This document shows, piece by piece, positions 36,543-46,212 of a DNA stretch of 64,000 bases (within the stretch, counting starts at the first letter, position 1; every line of letters begins with the position of its first letter). The translations under genes and the position numbers were made by a program. The notes under the pieces are model-generated. The model saw nothing but the letters and a program-made list of their open reading frames with translations. It did not search any database and had not been told where the DNA came from. The stretch lies in assembly GCA_963833465.1 (NCBI GenBank), contig CAWHXW010000003.1, forward strand, positions 620,001 to 684,000, given 5' to 3'. This stretch comes from Fen-1298 sp963833465. GTDB lineage: Bacteria > Bacteroidota > Ignavibacteria > UBA10030.

Positions 36543-37673
36543 TTGGATTCATCAATTTTTCAAAACGAGTCTCATCGTATTGCTCTTGTTCACGATTGGT
36601 TGACAGGAATGCGAGGCGGCGAAAAAATTCTGGAAGTATTTTGTGAACTTTTCCCGGATGCTACACTCTTTTCACTTTTACACAATGAAGGATCGATGTC
36701 ACCCATAATTGAGCGGATGAAGATTAAAACTTCATTTATTCAACATTTGCCGATGAAATCGGGAAAATATCGCAACTATCTGCCGATTATGCCATTAGCA
36801 ATTAGATCTTTTGATTTATCAAATTATGATTTAATAATATCGACAAGCAGTGCTGTTGCAAAAGGAGCAATTCCCGGAAAAAACTCAGTCCATATTTGTT
36901 GCTGTCTTTCTCCAATGCGATATTTGTGGGATCAGTATGATGAATATTTTGGAAAGGGACGAGCCGGATTTATTACACGCACTGCGATGGCTGTTGTAAC
37001 ACCGTATTTACGCAGATGGGATGTGCGTTCGTGCAATAGAGTACATCATTTTATAGCAATCTCTAAAAATGTGCAAGAGCGCATTGCGCGCATCTATAAA
37101 CGCAATTCTGATATTATTTACCCGCCGGTCAATACGGATCAGTTCACAGTTTCTGAAAAAGATGATGGCTATTATTTAATTGTAAGCGCACTGGTACCAT
37201 ATAAACGGGTCGATCTTGCTGTTAAAGCTTTTAATTTTTATGGTGAAAAACTCGTTATTGCTGGAACAGGTCCTGAAAAAAAAATGCTTGAAAAAATAGC
37301 AAAAAAAAATATTGAATTTCTCGGATGGCAAAGTGATGAAAGTTTGATAAAGCTGTACGCTGAATGCCGCGCGTTGATTTTTCCGGGGGCAGAAGACTTC
37401 GGCATTGTTCCACTTGAAGCCATGGCAAGCGGGAAGCCGGTCGTGGCATTTGGAGAAGGAGGTGCTCTTGAAACTGTTATTGGAGATGGTGTTTCGCCGA
37501 CAGGTGTTTTTTTCTATGAACAGACTATTGAAGCACTTGTTGCTGCTGTCAAAACTCTTTCTAAAATGAAGAAAGATCCGTATGCAATCCGGCAACGAGC
37601 AAAGGAATTTGATCGGCTAAAATATAAACAGCAGATAGGAAATTATATAACTCGACGATTTAATAAACAATAA
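36543..37673 (+). CDS. Glycosyltransferase family 4
   Basis: A 376-residue GT-B enzyme with a TTG start. The N-terminal domain begins IALVHDWLTGMRGGEK. The donor domain contains SALVPYKRVDLAVKAF and the E-x7-E motif in GAEDFGIVPLEAMASGKPVVAFGEGG. It resembles mannosyltransferases of exopolysaccharide clusters, but here it stands alone after a terminator, so the product is unknown. It differs from the GT4 at 1.5 kb. Confidence 0.9.
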   Translation: MDSSIFQNESHRIALVHDWLTGMRGGEKILEVFCELFPDATLFSLLHNEGSMSPIIERMKIKTSFIQHLPMKSGKYRNYLPIMPLAIRSFDLSNYDLIISTSSAVAKGAIPGKNSVHICCCLSPMRYLWDQYDEYFGKGRAGFITRTAMAVVTPYLRRWDVRSCNRVHHFIAISKNVQERIARIYKRNSDIIYPPVNTDQFTVSEKDDGYYLIVSALVPYKRVDLAVKAFNFYGEKLVIAGTGPEKKMLEKIAKKNIEFLGWQSDESLIKLYAECRALIFPGAEDFGIVPLEAMASGKPVVAFGEGGALETVIGDGVSPTGVFFYEQTIEALVAAVKTLSKMKKDPYAIRQRAKEFDRLKYKQQIGNYITRRFNKQ

Positions 37674-37687
37674 ATTGATAATCTGTA

Positions 37688-38572
37688 TTATACCAGTTTT
37701 ATTTCCATTCCTTCGGCGGCTCCGAAACATTTGACAGACGATTTTTGTGATTCAATTAATCGCTGTGCGTGTTTGATCATGGCATCTATTGCAGCATCGT
37801 CATGGGATGGGTCATGGTGGTACAGCGCTAATTGTTTAACATTTGCTTTAACTGCAAATTCAACAACCGACTCAACCGGAGAATGTCCCCAGCCGATTTT
37901 CGATCGATACTCATCAAGTGTATATTGCGCTTCACTCACTAAAAAATCTGCCGCTGTGAGGAACTCTATAAACTTTTGATCTAACTCAGCGCCATATTGC
38001 GAACCAAGCTGATCTTTTCTTGCTGCATGAAGCGTGTACCTGTACGGCTCATTGTCCGAGGCATATATAAAAGACTTTGATCCTTCTATAACTTTATATG
38101 CAAGCGTCATTGCCGGATGATTAACGTAGAAAGGTGTTATGGATACATCTCCGATTAGGAATGGTTCGCGAATTTCCTGCATGATAATCTGCGCGTTTAA
38201 ATCGCCTAATGGTACTGGAAAATATTCTGAGTCCATCTGAAATTTAAATAAATCTTTGAGACTTTTATCGCGAGCCGGCGGTCCATAGATGATGATCTGA
38301 AAATTTTTATTATATGCCGGCATGAAAAAAGGAAATCCTTGAATGTGATCCCAATGCGTATGGCTAATGAAGAGATGTACTGTTACCGGCTGCGTTTTGA
38401 ATTCTTTGAGAAGCTGATTGCCAAGATCTCGGATTCCAGTGCCGGCATCGAAAATAAGTATTTGTTTTCCAGCACGCACTTCTACGCAGGATGTGTTTCC
38501 ACCGTACTTAACTGTTGATTTCCCCGGTGATGGAATGGATCCTCGTGTCCCCCAAAATCGAATGTTTATCAT
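37688..38572 (-). CDS. Metallo-beta-lactamase-fold hydrolase
   Basis: A 294-residue MBL-fold protein. The metal motif HTHWDH lies near residue 74 in LFISHTHWDHIQGFPFF, with GKSTVKYGGNTSC near the start, a later His in FYVNHPAMTLAY and the last in LALYHHDPSHDD. The group is related to PhnP/RNase Z-like phosphodiesterases rather than beta-lactamases. Its ATG overlaps the stop of the upstream response regulator by 4 nt, so the two are coupled, and the hydrolase may act on a signalling nucleotide or be controlled by the regulator. Confidence 0.88.
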   Translation of the reverse strand: MINIRFWGTRGSIPSPGKSTVKYGGNTSCVEVRAGKQILIFDAGTGIRDLGNQLLKEFKTQPVTVHLFISHTHWDHIQGFPFFMPAYNKNFQIIIYGPPARDKSLKDLFKFQMDSEYFPVPLGDLNAQIIMQEIREPFLIGDVSITPFYVNHPAMTLAYKVIEGSKSFIYASDNEPYRYTLHAARKDQLGSQYGAELDQKFIEFLTAADFLVSEAQYTLDEYRSKIGWGHSPVESVVEFAVKANVKQLALYHHDPSHDDAAIDAMIKHAQRLIESQKSSVKCFGAAEGMEIKLV

Positions 38573-38967
38573 GGTTGATTTGCTCTTATTTTCATTTGTT
38601 GTATGGCAATTTCAAGAAGTTCTTTAGGTGAAAAAGGTTTTACAACATACGAATCGGCTCCGAGTTCCACCGCTTTATCTATATCCGGTTTGTATGATTT
38701 CCCTGATATTATAATGATAGCTGTTCGCCGCATACTTGAATTAGCACGAAGCATTTTGCACACTTCAAATCCATGAAGTCCTTCCATCATAATGTCGAGA
38801 ACGACAATATTGGGAGGATTCAATAATGCTTGCCGCACTCCCTCACTTCCATCATTAGCAACAGAAGTCTCAAATCCATTACGATCGAAAACAACCTGCA
38901 CAAGACGTCGAAGTGATGGATCATCGTCAATAATTAATACTTTTGGCTTTGATGCAGATGTATCCAT
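38569..38967 (-). CDS. Single-domain response regulator (CheY-like)
   Basis: 132 residues with only a receiver domain. Acidic pair DDD (near 14-16), phospho-acceptor Asp in IVVLDIMMEG (about 57), and Lys in YVVKPFSPKE (about 110) are intact. Without an output domain it must act by protein contact. It is the first gene of a two-gene operon with the MBL-fold hydrolase. The cognate kinase is not adjacent; two sensor kinases are in this window. Confidence 0.9.
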   Translation of the reverse strand: MDTSASKPKVLIIDDDPSLRRLVQVVFDRNGFETSVANDGSEGVRQALLNPPNIVVLDIMMEGLHGFEVCKMLRANSSMRRTAIIIISGKSYKPDIDKAVELGADSYVVKPFSPKELLEIAIQQMKIRANQP

Positions 38968-39083
38968 GGATTAATTTTTCCACTATCATTTAGCTAAAAT
39001 ATTATTTCATGCTATTAAGATTGTACGTTGTTTTTATGAAAAAAGGAATACTTTATCTATTATTTCTTTCGCAAGGAAAGGTA

Positions 39084-41027
39084 TCACTCGGTTTTCCCCG
39101 CCTGTTCAAGTTGATGAGTCAAATCAGTCCAAAGTGCATATGCTTGCTCGATTTGGATTTGGATGTCTTTATATTCAGTAGAAATAAATCTTGCCTTTTC
39201 GCCGTTTTTATATAAGTCGGGATCTGCGAGTGTTGCTTCAATTTTCTTTTTTTCCGTTTCCAGCAAGTTGATTTTACTCTCAGCTTCTTCAATCTTTTTC
39301 TTTACTGTCCGGATTTTGCGAGCTATAATCTTTCGATCCCTTTGTTGTTCATGCCAAGCTGATTGCACCTCGCCGGATCGAGGTTCATCCGACTTTTCCG
39401 TATCCTGTAGTGTCTGTTCACGTTCCTCTTTCTTCTTTGTGATATAATCAGAAAGATTGCCGAGGAATGTTCTGAGCGAACCGGGTTTTACCTCTAGAAC
39501 TTTGTTAACGATAGGATCAAGAAAAGCGCGGTCGTGCGAGACAATAGCGAAAGTGGCTTCATATTTTGAAAGTGCCTCCTGCAGTACACGCTTCGATTTC
39601 ATATCAAGATGATTCGTCGGTTCGTCCATTATAAGAAAATTTGCCGGCTGGAGCAGCATTTTTGCTAATGCAAGCCGGCTCTTTTCGCCGCCGGAAAGAA
39701 CGGATACACTTTTAAAGACATCATCACCATGAAAAAGAAAAGAACCGAGAAGTGTGCGAAGCTGAGCACGAGTTTCTGTTCCTGCGGATTCGTCAACAGT
39801 TTTCAGCACATCCTTTGTAAGGTCGAGTTCATCCGCTTGATCTTGTGCAAAGTAAGAAGTCACAACATTGTAGCCGACGATACGCTCGCCTTTGTCGCAA
39901 GATTCTAATCCGGCAAGAATTCTCGATAAAGTTGATTTACCGGCACCGTTGGCGCCAACGATTGCAATACGATCACCGCGTTCGATTTTGTAATTAAGAT
40001 TATTGAAAACTTCAATGCCGTCGTAGTCCTTGCTGATATTGTTTAATTCCATAACTGCACGGCCGCTTTTCTGTGGAGGCGGAAAATGAAAATGTATTTC
40101 ATCTTCTTCGCTTTCTACTTCCACTAATTTAATCTTTTCCAACTGTTTAATACGGCTTTGCACCTGACGCGCTTTAGTTGCTTTGTAGCGGAATCGCTCA
40201 ATAAATTCTTGCGTTTGCTTAATATGCTGTTGTTGATTCTTGAGTTGGCTTAATAAAAGTTCTCTGCGTATTCCGCATTCTGTTTCAAAGAACGAATAAT
40301 TGCCTGCATAAATTTCGAATTTACCACGGCTGAGTGCAAATGTTTTTGTAGTAAGATTATCAAGAAATGTGCGATCGTGCGAAACAAGAATGATAGCGCC
40401 ATTGTACTGGCGGAGATAATCTTCAAGCCATTGAAGTGTCTCAATGTCAAGATGATTTGTCGGTTCATCAAGAAGTAGAACATTTGGCTCCTTTAAAAGT
40501 AATTTTGCAAGTGCGATGCGCATTTGCCAGCCGCCGCTGAATTCTTCAGTCATTCGTTTAAAATCGCTTATGGAAAATCCGAGTCCCATAAGAATGCACT
40601 CGATTTTAGATTTCATTCGATATGCATCGAGGTCTTCTAATTTGTGCTGGAGTTCGCCAATAACTTCAAGCGTGTCTCTAAAATCGTTGCTGGAAGAATC
40701 GAGAGTTGTGAGTTGTTGATGTGCTTCGTCAAGTTCGCGTTGAACTTGTAGCACGTCCTCAAAAGCAGTTTCTGATTCTTGATATAGAGTACGACCAAAA
40801 GTACTGACTCCATCTTGAGGCAAGTATCCGACGGTTACATATTGCGCTTTGCTGATGGTTCCACCATCAGTTTGCTGGATGCCGACAATAGCTTTCAGAA
40901 ATGTAGATTTACCGCTGCCGTTTGAACCGACCAATCCGATACGGTCTCGCGGGCCGATAATTGTGGTGACATCCTGAAACAGCAAACGTTCACCAAATTG
41001 AATAGTTATATGTTCAAGGGACAGCAT
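39084..41027 (-). CDS. ABC-F family ATPase
   Basis: A 647-residue protein with two ABC domains and no membrane segments. The first has GSNGSGKST and FSGGWQMRIALAKLL, the second GANGAGKST and LSGGEKSRLALAKM, both with LDEPTNHLD-type Walker B motifs. The linker holds the basic P-site tRNA interaction region (FIERFRYKATKARQ). A C-terminal coiled coil (about 560-640) resembles Uup/YheS/YdiF. ABC-F proteins act on the ribosome in translation or antibiotic protection; this general type is usually housekeeping. Confidence 0.93.
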   Translation of the reverse strand: MLSLEHITIQFGERLLFQDVTTIIGPRDRIGLVGSNGSGKSTFLKAIVGIQQTDGGTISKAQYVTVGYLPQDGVSTFGRTLYQESETAFEDVLQVQRELDEAHQQLTTLDSSSNDFRDTLEVIGELQHKLEDLDAYRMKSKIECILMGLGFSISDFKRMTEEFSGGWQMRIALAKLLLKEPNVLLLDEPTNHLDIETLQWLEDYLRQYNGAIILVSHDRTFLDNLTTKTFALSRGKFEIYAGNYSFFETECGIRRELLLSQLKNQQQHIKQTQEFIERFRYKATKARQVQSRIKQLEKIKLVEVESEEDEIHFHFPPPQKSGRAVMELNNISKDYDGIEVFNNLNYKIERGDRIAIVGANGAGKSTLSRILAGLESCDKGERIVGYNVVTSYFAQDQADELDLTKDVLKTVDESAGTETRAQLRTLLGSFLFHGDDVFKSVSVLSGGEKSRLALAKMLLQPANFLIMDEPTNHLDMKSKRVLQEALSKYEATFAIVSHDRAFLDPIVNKVLEVKPGSLRTFLGNLSDYITKKKEEREQTLQDTEKSDEPRSGEVQSAWHEQQRDRKIIARKIRTVKKKIEEAESKINLLETEKKKIEATLADPDLYKNGEKARFISTEYKDIQIQIEQAYALWTDLTHQLEQAGKTE

Positions 41028-41379
41028 AATGATTTCGGAAACAACATCTCAGGTATTTGTTAATATAGACAAATAGTAGCTTAGCCGGAAACCTATTTAA
41101 TTTAAAATTTCCTACAGTTTGACGCACGATAATTTATTTAATCATTTTGTTTGTACTTGAATATATAAATGCTCACCAATCTCCTTCAGCTTACTGAAAT
41201 ATACCATCACAAAAATAGCTACAAGGAATTTGTTAAAATACGACAGACAAATGATCTGAAATATTGTAATTTGATTTGAAGTATAATAAACAAGCTTACT
41301 AACTTTCGCGCATTCATGAAAATGCCGGAATGCGAGAATAATTATTCAATCACTTCTAACAATTTAAAAGGAGCTACTT
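41028..41379. other. Intergenic region with a small inverted repeat
   Basis: About 350 nt of AT-rich sequence between divergent genes. CGCATTC/GAATGCG (41309-41315 and 41328-41334) forms a 7-bp inverted repeat 46 nt before the next gene, which has an AAAGGAG ribosome-binding site. No convincing promoter boxes and no gene are seen. Confidence 0.45.
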
Positions 41380-41853
41380 ATGAAAACCACCGGTATACTC
41401 ATTCTTGGTATTCTTGTTGTAGTCTGTTTTGGACTGCTTTGGGCTTACAACGGCACCGGGAAAACCACTTTCGAATCTCAGATTCAACAAGTTATGACTA
41501 ATGCCGTAATAAATACTAATCACGAAATTGATTTAGGAACGGCAATTCGTCTTATTAGAAATCATAAAGTTAATTTCACAGTTTCATCGGCATCGACTCC
41601 AATAAAGGGCGGTTTTTTTTCTCGCAGCGCTTTTGAAAAAATACTCGCACAACCGGGAGCTGTCGGAATTCGTTATTACTATGCTCAGAATGATAATGGT
41701 ACGCCAACTTTGGTTCTTGTCGGTGTCGATGCCAATGGAGAGGATATGCAAGCAGGAATAATTATGGAAAGATCGTATCCTTGTCCTCCACTTTGCAGTA
41801 GACCGAATGAATTAACTCAGAGTGAAATAGCCCAGAGTGAATTAGCTCAATAG
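41380..41853 (+). CDS. Hypothetical membrane-anchored protein
   Basis: 157 residues. An N-terminal membrane segment (5-23, GILILGILVVVCFGLLWAY) is followed by a soluble domain with FSRSAFEKILAQPGAVGIRYYYAQ and LVLVGVDANGEDM. I recall this pattern in uncharacterised small proteins of related bacteria. The C-terminus after PCPPLC is a short repeat (SEIAQSELAQ). Function unknown. It precedes a membrane protein and a sensor kinase by 9 nt and overlap, so it may belong to their signalling unit. Confidence 0.75.
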   Translation: MKTTGILILGILVVVCFGLLWAYNGTGKTTFESQIQQVMTNAVINTNHEIDLGTAIRLIRNHKVNFTVSSASTPIKGGFFSRSAFEKILAQPGAVGIRYYYAQNDNGTPTLVLVGVDANGEDMQAGIIMERSYPCPPLCSRPNELTQSEIAQSELAQ

Positions 41854-41862
41854 TTTTTTTTT

Positions 41863-42492
41863 ATGAAGGGTGAAGTTTTATTTTATATTTCTCTGCTGAT
41901 TGAATATATTACGGTGCTGGTGGGAGGTCTCCGCTATAAAGATCTCCCACATCCTTTGAGAATTCTTGAATGGTTGATTGTTATTAGCATTTTAGATACG
42001 GTGTTAGAGTGGACACTTGCTTCTAATCATTTTAACAATCTTTGGACTTCGCATTTATTTACGCTGTTTGAAATTATATTCGTATTTATAATGTATTCAT
42101 TTTGGATTAAAAAAAAGTATTACAAAATAATTCTTTTTCTATGCCTAGCAGGATTTTTAATTCTATGGATAATTAGTAAGTTCACATTTGAACCATTATC
42201 GCTTGCTGATGATGGAACCGCGACGATTTCAAAGATTTTGCAAATTATTTTCTCTGCATATCTTCTTCTTATTGTTGTAAGGGAAGGCGATATTATTTGG
42301 ACGAACGATCCGCGTCTATGGATCGCTGCTGGAATCATTATTTATTCGGCAGGCAGTCTATTCTGGCTTGCGCTCTTTAATAAGATGCTGCAGGTTTCAC
42401 CGGAGCGTTTAAAGCTGTTAATACCATATAACTGGATTCTTATGATTATTTCTAATCTGTTTTATGCACGGAGCTTTTTGTGCAAAACGTAA
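41863..42492 (+). CDS. Hypothetical polytopic membrane protein
   Basis: 209 residues with about seven hydrophobic segments covering most of the length. The motif pattern (FNNLWTSHLFTLFEIIF) is like 7TM proteins found next to histidine kinases in this phylum, but I cannot name a family. Its 3' end overlaps the kinase gene by 13 nt, so it probably works with it, perhaps as a sensory or accessory membrane partner. Confidence 0.8.
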   Translation: MKGEVLFYISLLIEYITVLVGGLRYKDLPHPLRILEWLIVISILDTVLEWTLASNHFNNLWTSHLFTLFEIIFVFIMYSFWIKKKYYKIILFLCLAGFLILWIISKFTFEPLSLADDGTATISKILQIIFSAYLLLIVVREGDIIWTNDPRLWIAAGIIIYSAGSLFWLALFNKMLQVSPERLKLLIPYNWILMIISNLFYARSFLCKT

Positions 42493-44480
42493 ATTTTGAT
42501 ATATGGTGGATACTTGCATTCGGAACTATTGCAATGCTATCAATCGCAATTGGATTTGTTTTTACAGTTGCAGCAAGCAAGCAGAAAGAACTCGTCACAA
42601 AGAAGCATCAATTTGAAGAACTTGCAGAGAGCGAGCGTAAGTTCAGAAACCTTTTTGAGCACTCACCTGCCGGAATGCTTCGGATTACAACACCACACTG
42701 GAATGTGATTGACGCTAACCAAGCGCTCCTGCGTATGTTTCGTGTCAATACGTTTGATGAAGTCAGAAAAACAATTTATACAATTTCTCCGTTAGAGCGA
42801 AAACGTCTTATAGCACGGTTAATTGCAAAAGGAACTGTTGAAGACCATGAGATGCTTCTACATCGCAAAGACGGATCGAATCTATGGGTTTCTTTTTCTG
42901 CTTCGTTGTTTTCCCGTGAAAGTCATACGGAAGCAATATTTGTCGACATTACAGCACGAAAACAAGCTGAAGAAACAATTTTAGAACAAGCAAAGATACT
43001 GGATCAGGCGCAAGATGCTATTCTTATTCTCGATCTCAATAAGAATGTGCGTTATTGGAACAAAGGTGCCGAGCGTATGTACGGATATCCATCGCCGGAA
43101 GCAGTAGGAAAAAATATAATGGAATTTATTTATAACAAAAACAGCGCTCAAGATTTCCAGCAAGCTTACGATTATACAGTACAAAATATGGAGTGGTCGG
43201 GGGAACTTCATCAGACAAAGAGAGGAGGGGCAGTTATTATTTCAGATTGCCGCTGGACACTTGTACGAAATGCAAGCAATGAACCAACAGGTATTCTTCA
43301 AGTCTGTACTGATATTACGGAACGCAAGAGATTAGAAACGCGAATTCTTCGGGCGCAGCGATTAGAAAGTATCGGTATTTTTGCAAGTGGCATTGTGCAT
43401 GATTTAAATAATGTATTTTCGCCTATGCTGATCGGTGTGCAATTATTGAAACGAAAGCTGCATGACTACCAAAGCCTGCAGCTTTTAAAGAATATTGAGT
43501 CGAGCGTAAAATATGGTTCTGAAATAGCACTCCAAGTATTATCCTTTGTAAAAGGAGTGGATGGTGTGTATGTTAAACTTAATCCGCAGAAAGTTATTAA
43601 AGATATTTGCAGGCAGTTGGAGGAAATTATTCCAGACAACATCCATATAAATACACGAATATCTAAAAATATTTCATTTGTAAAGGCAGACGCAACACAG
43701 CTTCATCAAGTTCTCATCAATTTATGTTCAAATGCATTTGATGCTATGCCGCAAGGCGGGGAATTGACTATTGGAGTAGAAAACACTTTTGTAAATAAAG
43801 AAATGGTGGAAGATTATTCAAATCCAGCTGAGGGGGAATACGTTGTCTTCAGTATCAGTGATACTGGAATTGGAATACCGTTATCCGAGTTGCATAAAAT
43901 TTTCGAGCCGTTTTACACCACAAAAGAAATAGGGAAAGGCACAGGCTTAGGTTTATCCGTAAGTGTCGGCATAGTTAAAGGGCACAAAGGATTCATAACT
44001 GTCGAAAGCGTAGAAGGTAAAGGTTCAACATTTAAAATATTTCTTCCGGCAGTCTCTGCGATAAATACAACTTCGAATGAATTGGAATTTCAATTAAATA
44101 TAAATCATCCTATAATTTTTATTGCGTACTCTGAAAACGAAAATATTCACAAAATTTTTAATGAGTTGGAAGATCACGGATATGAACCCATTCTTGCGGT
44201 TGGGGAAAAACAAATTCGGGAAACGATCCGTCAAAATCTTGGCAAAGCTAAGATTGTTGTGTTTGACAGTTTCTTTGACGAGACTCCGGCATTAATGAGA
44301 GATATATTAGAATTTGACCCTCAAACAAAATTAATAGTGCTTGCAACAAGAACTCAAATAGATGAGATGAAAGCAGCCGATGCATCGGAACCATATGCTG
44401 TATTAGAACAACCCGTGTCAATTGAATTGCTTCTTGAAGTCATTCGACGGTACAGCATGGAAGAAAAAACATTGATATAA
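42480..44480 (+). CDS. PAS-domain sensor histidine kinase with a degenerate receiver tail
   Basis: 666 residues; GTG start with GGAG six bases upstream, inside the previous gene. One N-terminal membrane segment (about 5-30), PAS domain 1 (about 50-165, ending in FVDITARKQAEE), PAS domain 2 (about 170-285), and an NtrB-like H box with H307 in SGIVHDLNNVF. The ATPase domain has NLCSNAFDAMPQGG, ISDTGIGIP and GKGTGLGLSVS. The last 130 residues resemble a receiver but lack the N-terminal acidic pair and have Gln where the Lys should be (LEQPVS), so phosphotransfer there is doubtful. Confidence 0.9.
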   Translation: MQNVNFDIWWILAFGTIAMLSIAIGFVFTVAASKQKELVTKKHQFEELAESERKFRNLFEHSPAGMLRITTPHWNVIDANQALLRMFRVNTFDEVRKTIYTISPLERKRLIARLIAKGTVEDHEMLLHRKDGSNLWVSFSASLFSRESHTEAIFVDITARKQAEETILEQAKILDQAQDAILILDLNKNVRYWNKGAERMYGYPSPEAVGKNIMEFIYNKNSAQDFQQAYDYTVQNMEWSGELHQTKRGGAVIISDCRWTLVRNASNEPTGILQVCTDITERKRLETRILRAQRLESIGIFASGIVHDLNNVFSPMLIGVQLLKRKLHDYQSLQLLKNIESSVKYGSEIALQVLSFVKGVDGVYVKLNPQKVIKDICRQLEEIIPDNIHINTRISKNISFVKADATQLHQVLINLCSNAFDAMPQGGELTIGVENTFVNKEMVEDYSNPAEGEYVVFSISDTGIGIPLSELHKIFEPFYTTKEIGKGTGLGLSVSVGIVKGHKGFITVESVEGKGSTFKIFLPAVSAINTTSNELEFQLNINHPIIFIAYSENENIHKIFNELEDHGYEPILAVGEKQIRETIRQNLGKAKIVVFDSFFDETPALMRDILEFDPQTKLIVLATRTQIDEMKAADASEPYAVLEQPVSIELLLEVIRRYSMEEKTLI

Positions 44481-44500
44481 GTAAAAATTGGCGGATTTTA

Positions 44501-45460
44501 TTATACACAAAAATGAAATTTCTTATATTTCAGAAAGTATAAAACTTCATTAACGCTAAACTGAGACTTCCGATGTAAGGCTTCGATCGTGTTGAATGCA
44601 TTGTGCGGTGTGCAGAGAACATTCGGATATTTAAGTAACGCCGCTAATGTTTGAGCTTCGATAGAATTATTTTTATGTGTATTCCGAAAAGCTGCGGCGA
44701 CATTCGGTTCATCTTCAAAAACATCAAGCCCAAGTCCGCCAAGATGATTTTCCTGCATTAATTTTAGTAAATCTGATAGAGGAGCGTGTTCCCCGCGTGC
44801 AATGTTGATGAAAAGAATGCTTTGTTTTGCTTGTTTCAAAATCCTATAAGAAAAGTATCCGCGATTTTCGTTTGTTAAATTCATTGCACAGACGATAATA
44901 TCTGCCCACGCAATACCTTCTTCTTTCTCGCAGAAACGCAATTCATTGTTGCGCTGAATAATGTCCACACCGCGGACGTTCATTCCGAGTGCGTTGCCGA
45001 TTTTCACAATTTCACTTCCTATTCGCCCCACGCCCACAACAAGAAGATTCTTGCCGGCGCATTCTTCGCCTGTCAAGCCACTGCGATCAAAATGTGAGAA
45101 CTGAATTATCTGTTGCGGCATTCGCCGCATTAATGTCATCATAAGCAGAATAGCATGTTCGGCAACGGCGCGTGTAGCATATTCTTCTAAAAAGCCGCAA
45201 GGGAGTTGCACCTGAATTTTTTCTAAATATTTTTTTAGATGATCGTAACCGGTGCTCCGGCTTAAAATACCATCGATTTTATTTGCCCAATCTATTGGAA
45301 CGATAGATTGGGTGCGTATGCTGATCAATCTTGCAGGTGGATTAAAATGTTCGGTTTCTTGAATGGTTTTATCCGTCAAATCATACGATAGTTCTTCGCC
45401 GAGGTAAGATTTAAGTAATTCAGCTTCTTCTTCAAACACCTCGTAAAAAAATACATCCAT
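44501..45460 (-). CDS. D-isomer-specific 2-hydroxyacid dehydrogenase
   Basis: A 319-residue NAD-dependent dehydrogenase. The nucleotide loop is GVGRIGSEIVKIG. Catalytic residues are visible as Arg in NIARGEHAPL, Glu in GLGLDVFEDEP and His in CTPHNAFNT. It reduces 2-keto acids such as pyruvate, hydroxypyruvate or phosphoglycerate-type substrates; the length and lack of an ACT domain argue against classical SerA. It lies just downstream of the tRNA gene on the same strand. Confidence 0.9.
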   Translation of the reverse strand: MDVFFYEVFEEEAELLKSYLGEELSYDLTDKTIQETEHFNPPARLISIRTQSIVPIDWANKIDGILSRSTGYDHLKKYLEKIQVQLPCGFLEEYATRAVAEHAILLMMTLMRRMPQQIIQFSHFDRSGLTGEECAGKNLLVVGVGRIGSEIVKIGNALGMNVRGVDIIQRNNELRFCEKEEGIAWADIIVCAMNLTNENRGYFSYRILKQAKQSILFINIARGEHAPLSDLLKLMQENHLGGLGLDVFEDEPNVAAAFRNTHKNNSIEAQTLAALLKYPNVLCTPHNAFNTIEALHRKSQFSVNEVLYFLKYKKFHFCV

Positions 45461-45495
45461 GCTTTTTATAAATAGTTGTGATTATAGAATTAAAG

Positions 45496-45525
45496 AAAAA
45501 AAACCTTGCAATACGAGGTTTTTCT
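45496..45525 (-). terminator. Terminator downstream of tRNA-Leu
   Basis: Read on the minus strand, AAAACCT...AGGTTTT pairs across CGTATTGCA and is followed by a run of Ts, immediately after the tRNA 3' end. The A/T symmetry means it could also stop transcription from the other side. Confidence 0.65.
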
Positions 45526-45527
45526 TG

Positions 45528-45611
45528 TGCCCGGAGGGGGACTTGAACCCCCATGACCTTGCGATCACTAGCTCCTGAAGCTAGCGCGTCTGCCAATTTC
45601 GCCATCCGGGC
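45528..45611 (-). tRNA. tRNA-Leu (anticodon CAG)
   Basis: On the minus strand a complete class II tRNA can be folded. Acceptor stem GCCCGGA/TCCGGGC; anticodon stem CTAGC/GCTAG with loop TTCAGGA, giving CAG, which reads CUG; a variable arm (TGATCGCAAGGTCA); and the T arm GGGGGTTCAAGTCCCCC. The discriminator is A and CCA is not encoded. Unlike many tRNAs, no integrase lies nearby. Confidence 0.95.
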
Positions 45612-46212
45612 TTTAAAATCAACTCGCTTTCTAGTTTCTTACAAATGCTTGCACGAAAATTGTAACGACTTATGTAAAAACAAGGTAAGGAATACATCCT
45701 GTAACTTCAAGGAACTTATTCAAATTTTCTGTATGCATTTTGAAAGATGGACTTGATCAAATGTAGTTGAGTCTTTTAATTAAATGTCAGTGCAAATATT
45801 TTATAGATCTCAAAAACTACGATTTGTTTTTCATAGAAGAACAGATACACGAAAATATTTTGTCAAAATAGTCCGATCGTAATCATAATATCATAATCTT
45901 TATCTGTTAGAGAGATATGAATATGTCAAGTACTGAATTACTTGACTGATTAGCCGGTTTGAAATTTTGTAATACTCCAGTATGCCTTTCTTTCATAAAT
46001 GGTGGTGCAAAATAGCTGTTCAATAACCTTTGGCATTTGATGATATCAAGTGTGTTTTTTATTGCAATTTGTATTGCTCTTACTTAAATTAAATTGTTTC
46101 CCCTAAGCACAAGAATGTAATCCATATGCAAGATATGGCTTGTATTTTTTTGATTGAATTTGAAAGTTCTTAATAGCAGTACAACCAGAGTCTTTATTCA
46201 ACCAAATACTAT
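45612..46212. other. Gene-free AT-rich stretch
   Basis: No convincing gene in 600 nt. An 8-bp perfect inverted repeat GTCAAGTA-CTGAAT-TACTTGAC (45925-45946) stands out and could be an operator or a stem. A 32-codon open frame at 45784-45882 is highly basic with no ribosome-binding site, and I did not accept it. Confidence 0.5.

Noticed and set aside
45528..45611. tRNA-Leu as an integration site of a genomic island
   Set aside because: No integrase, no repeat of the tRNA 3' end seen in the window; the mobile remnants are 9 kb or more away.
45784..45882. A 32-residue basic peptide after the tRNA
   Set aside because: No ribosome-binding site and no family support; chance frame in AT-rich DNA.
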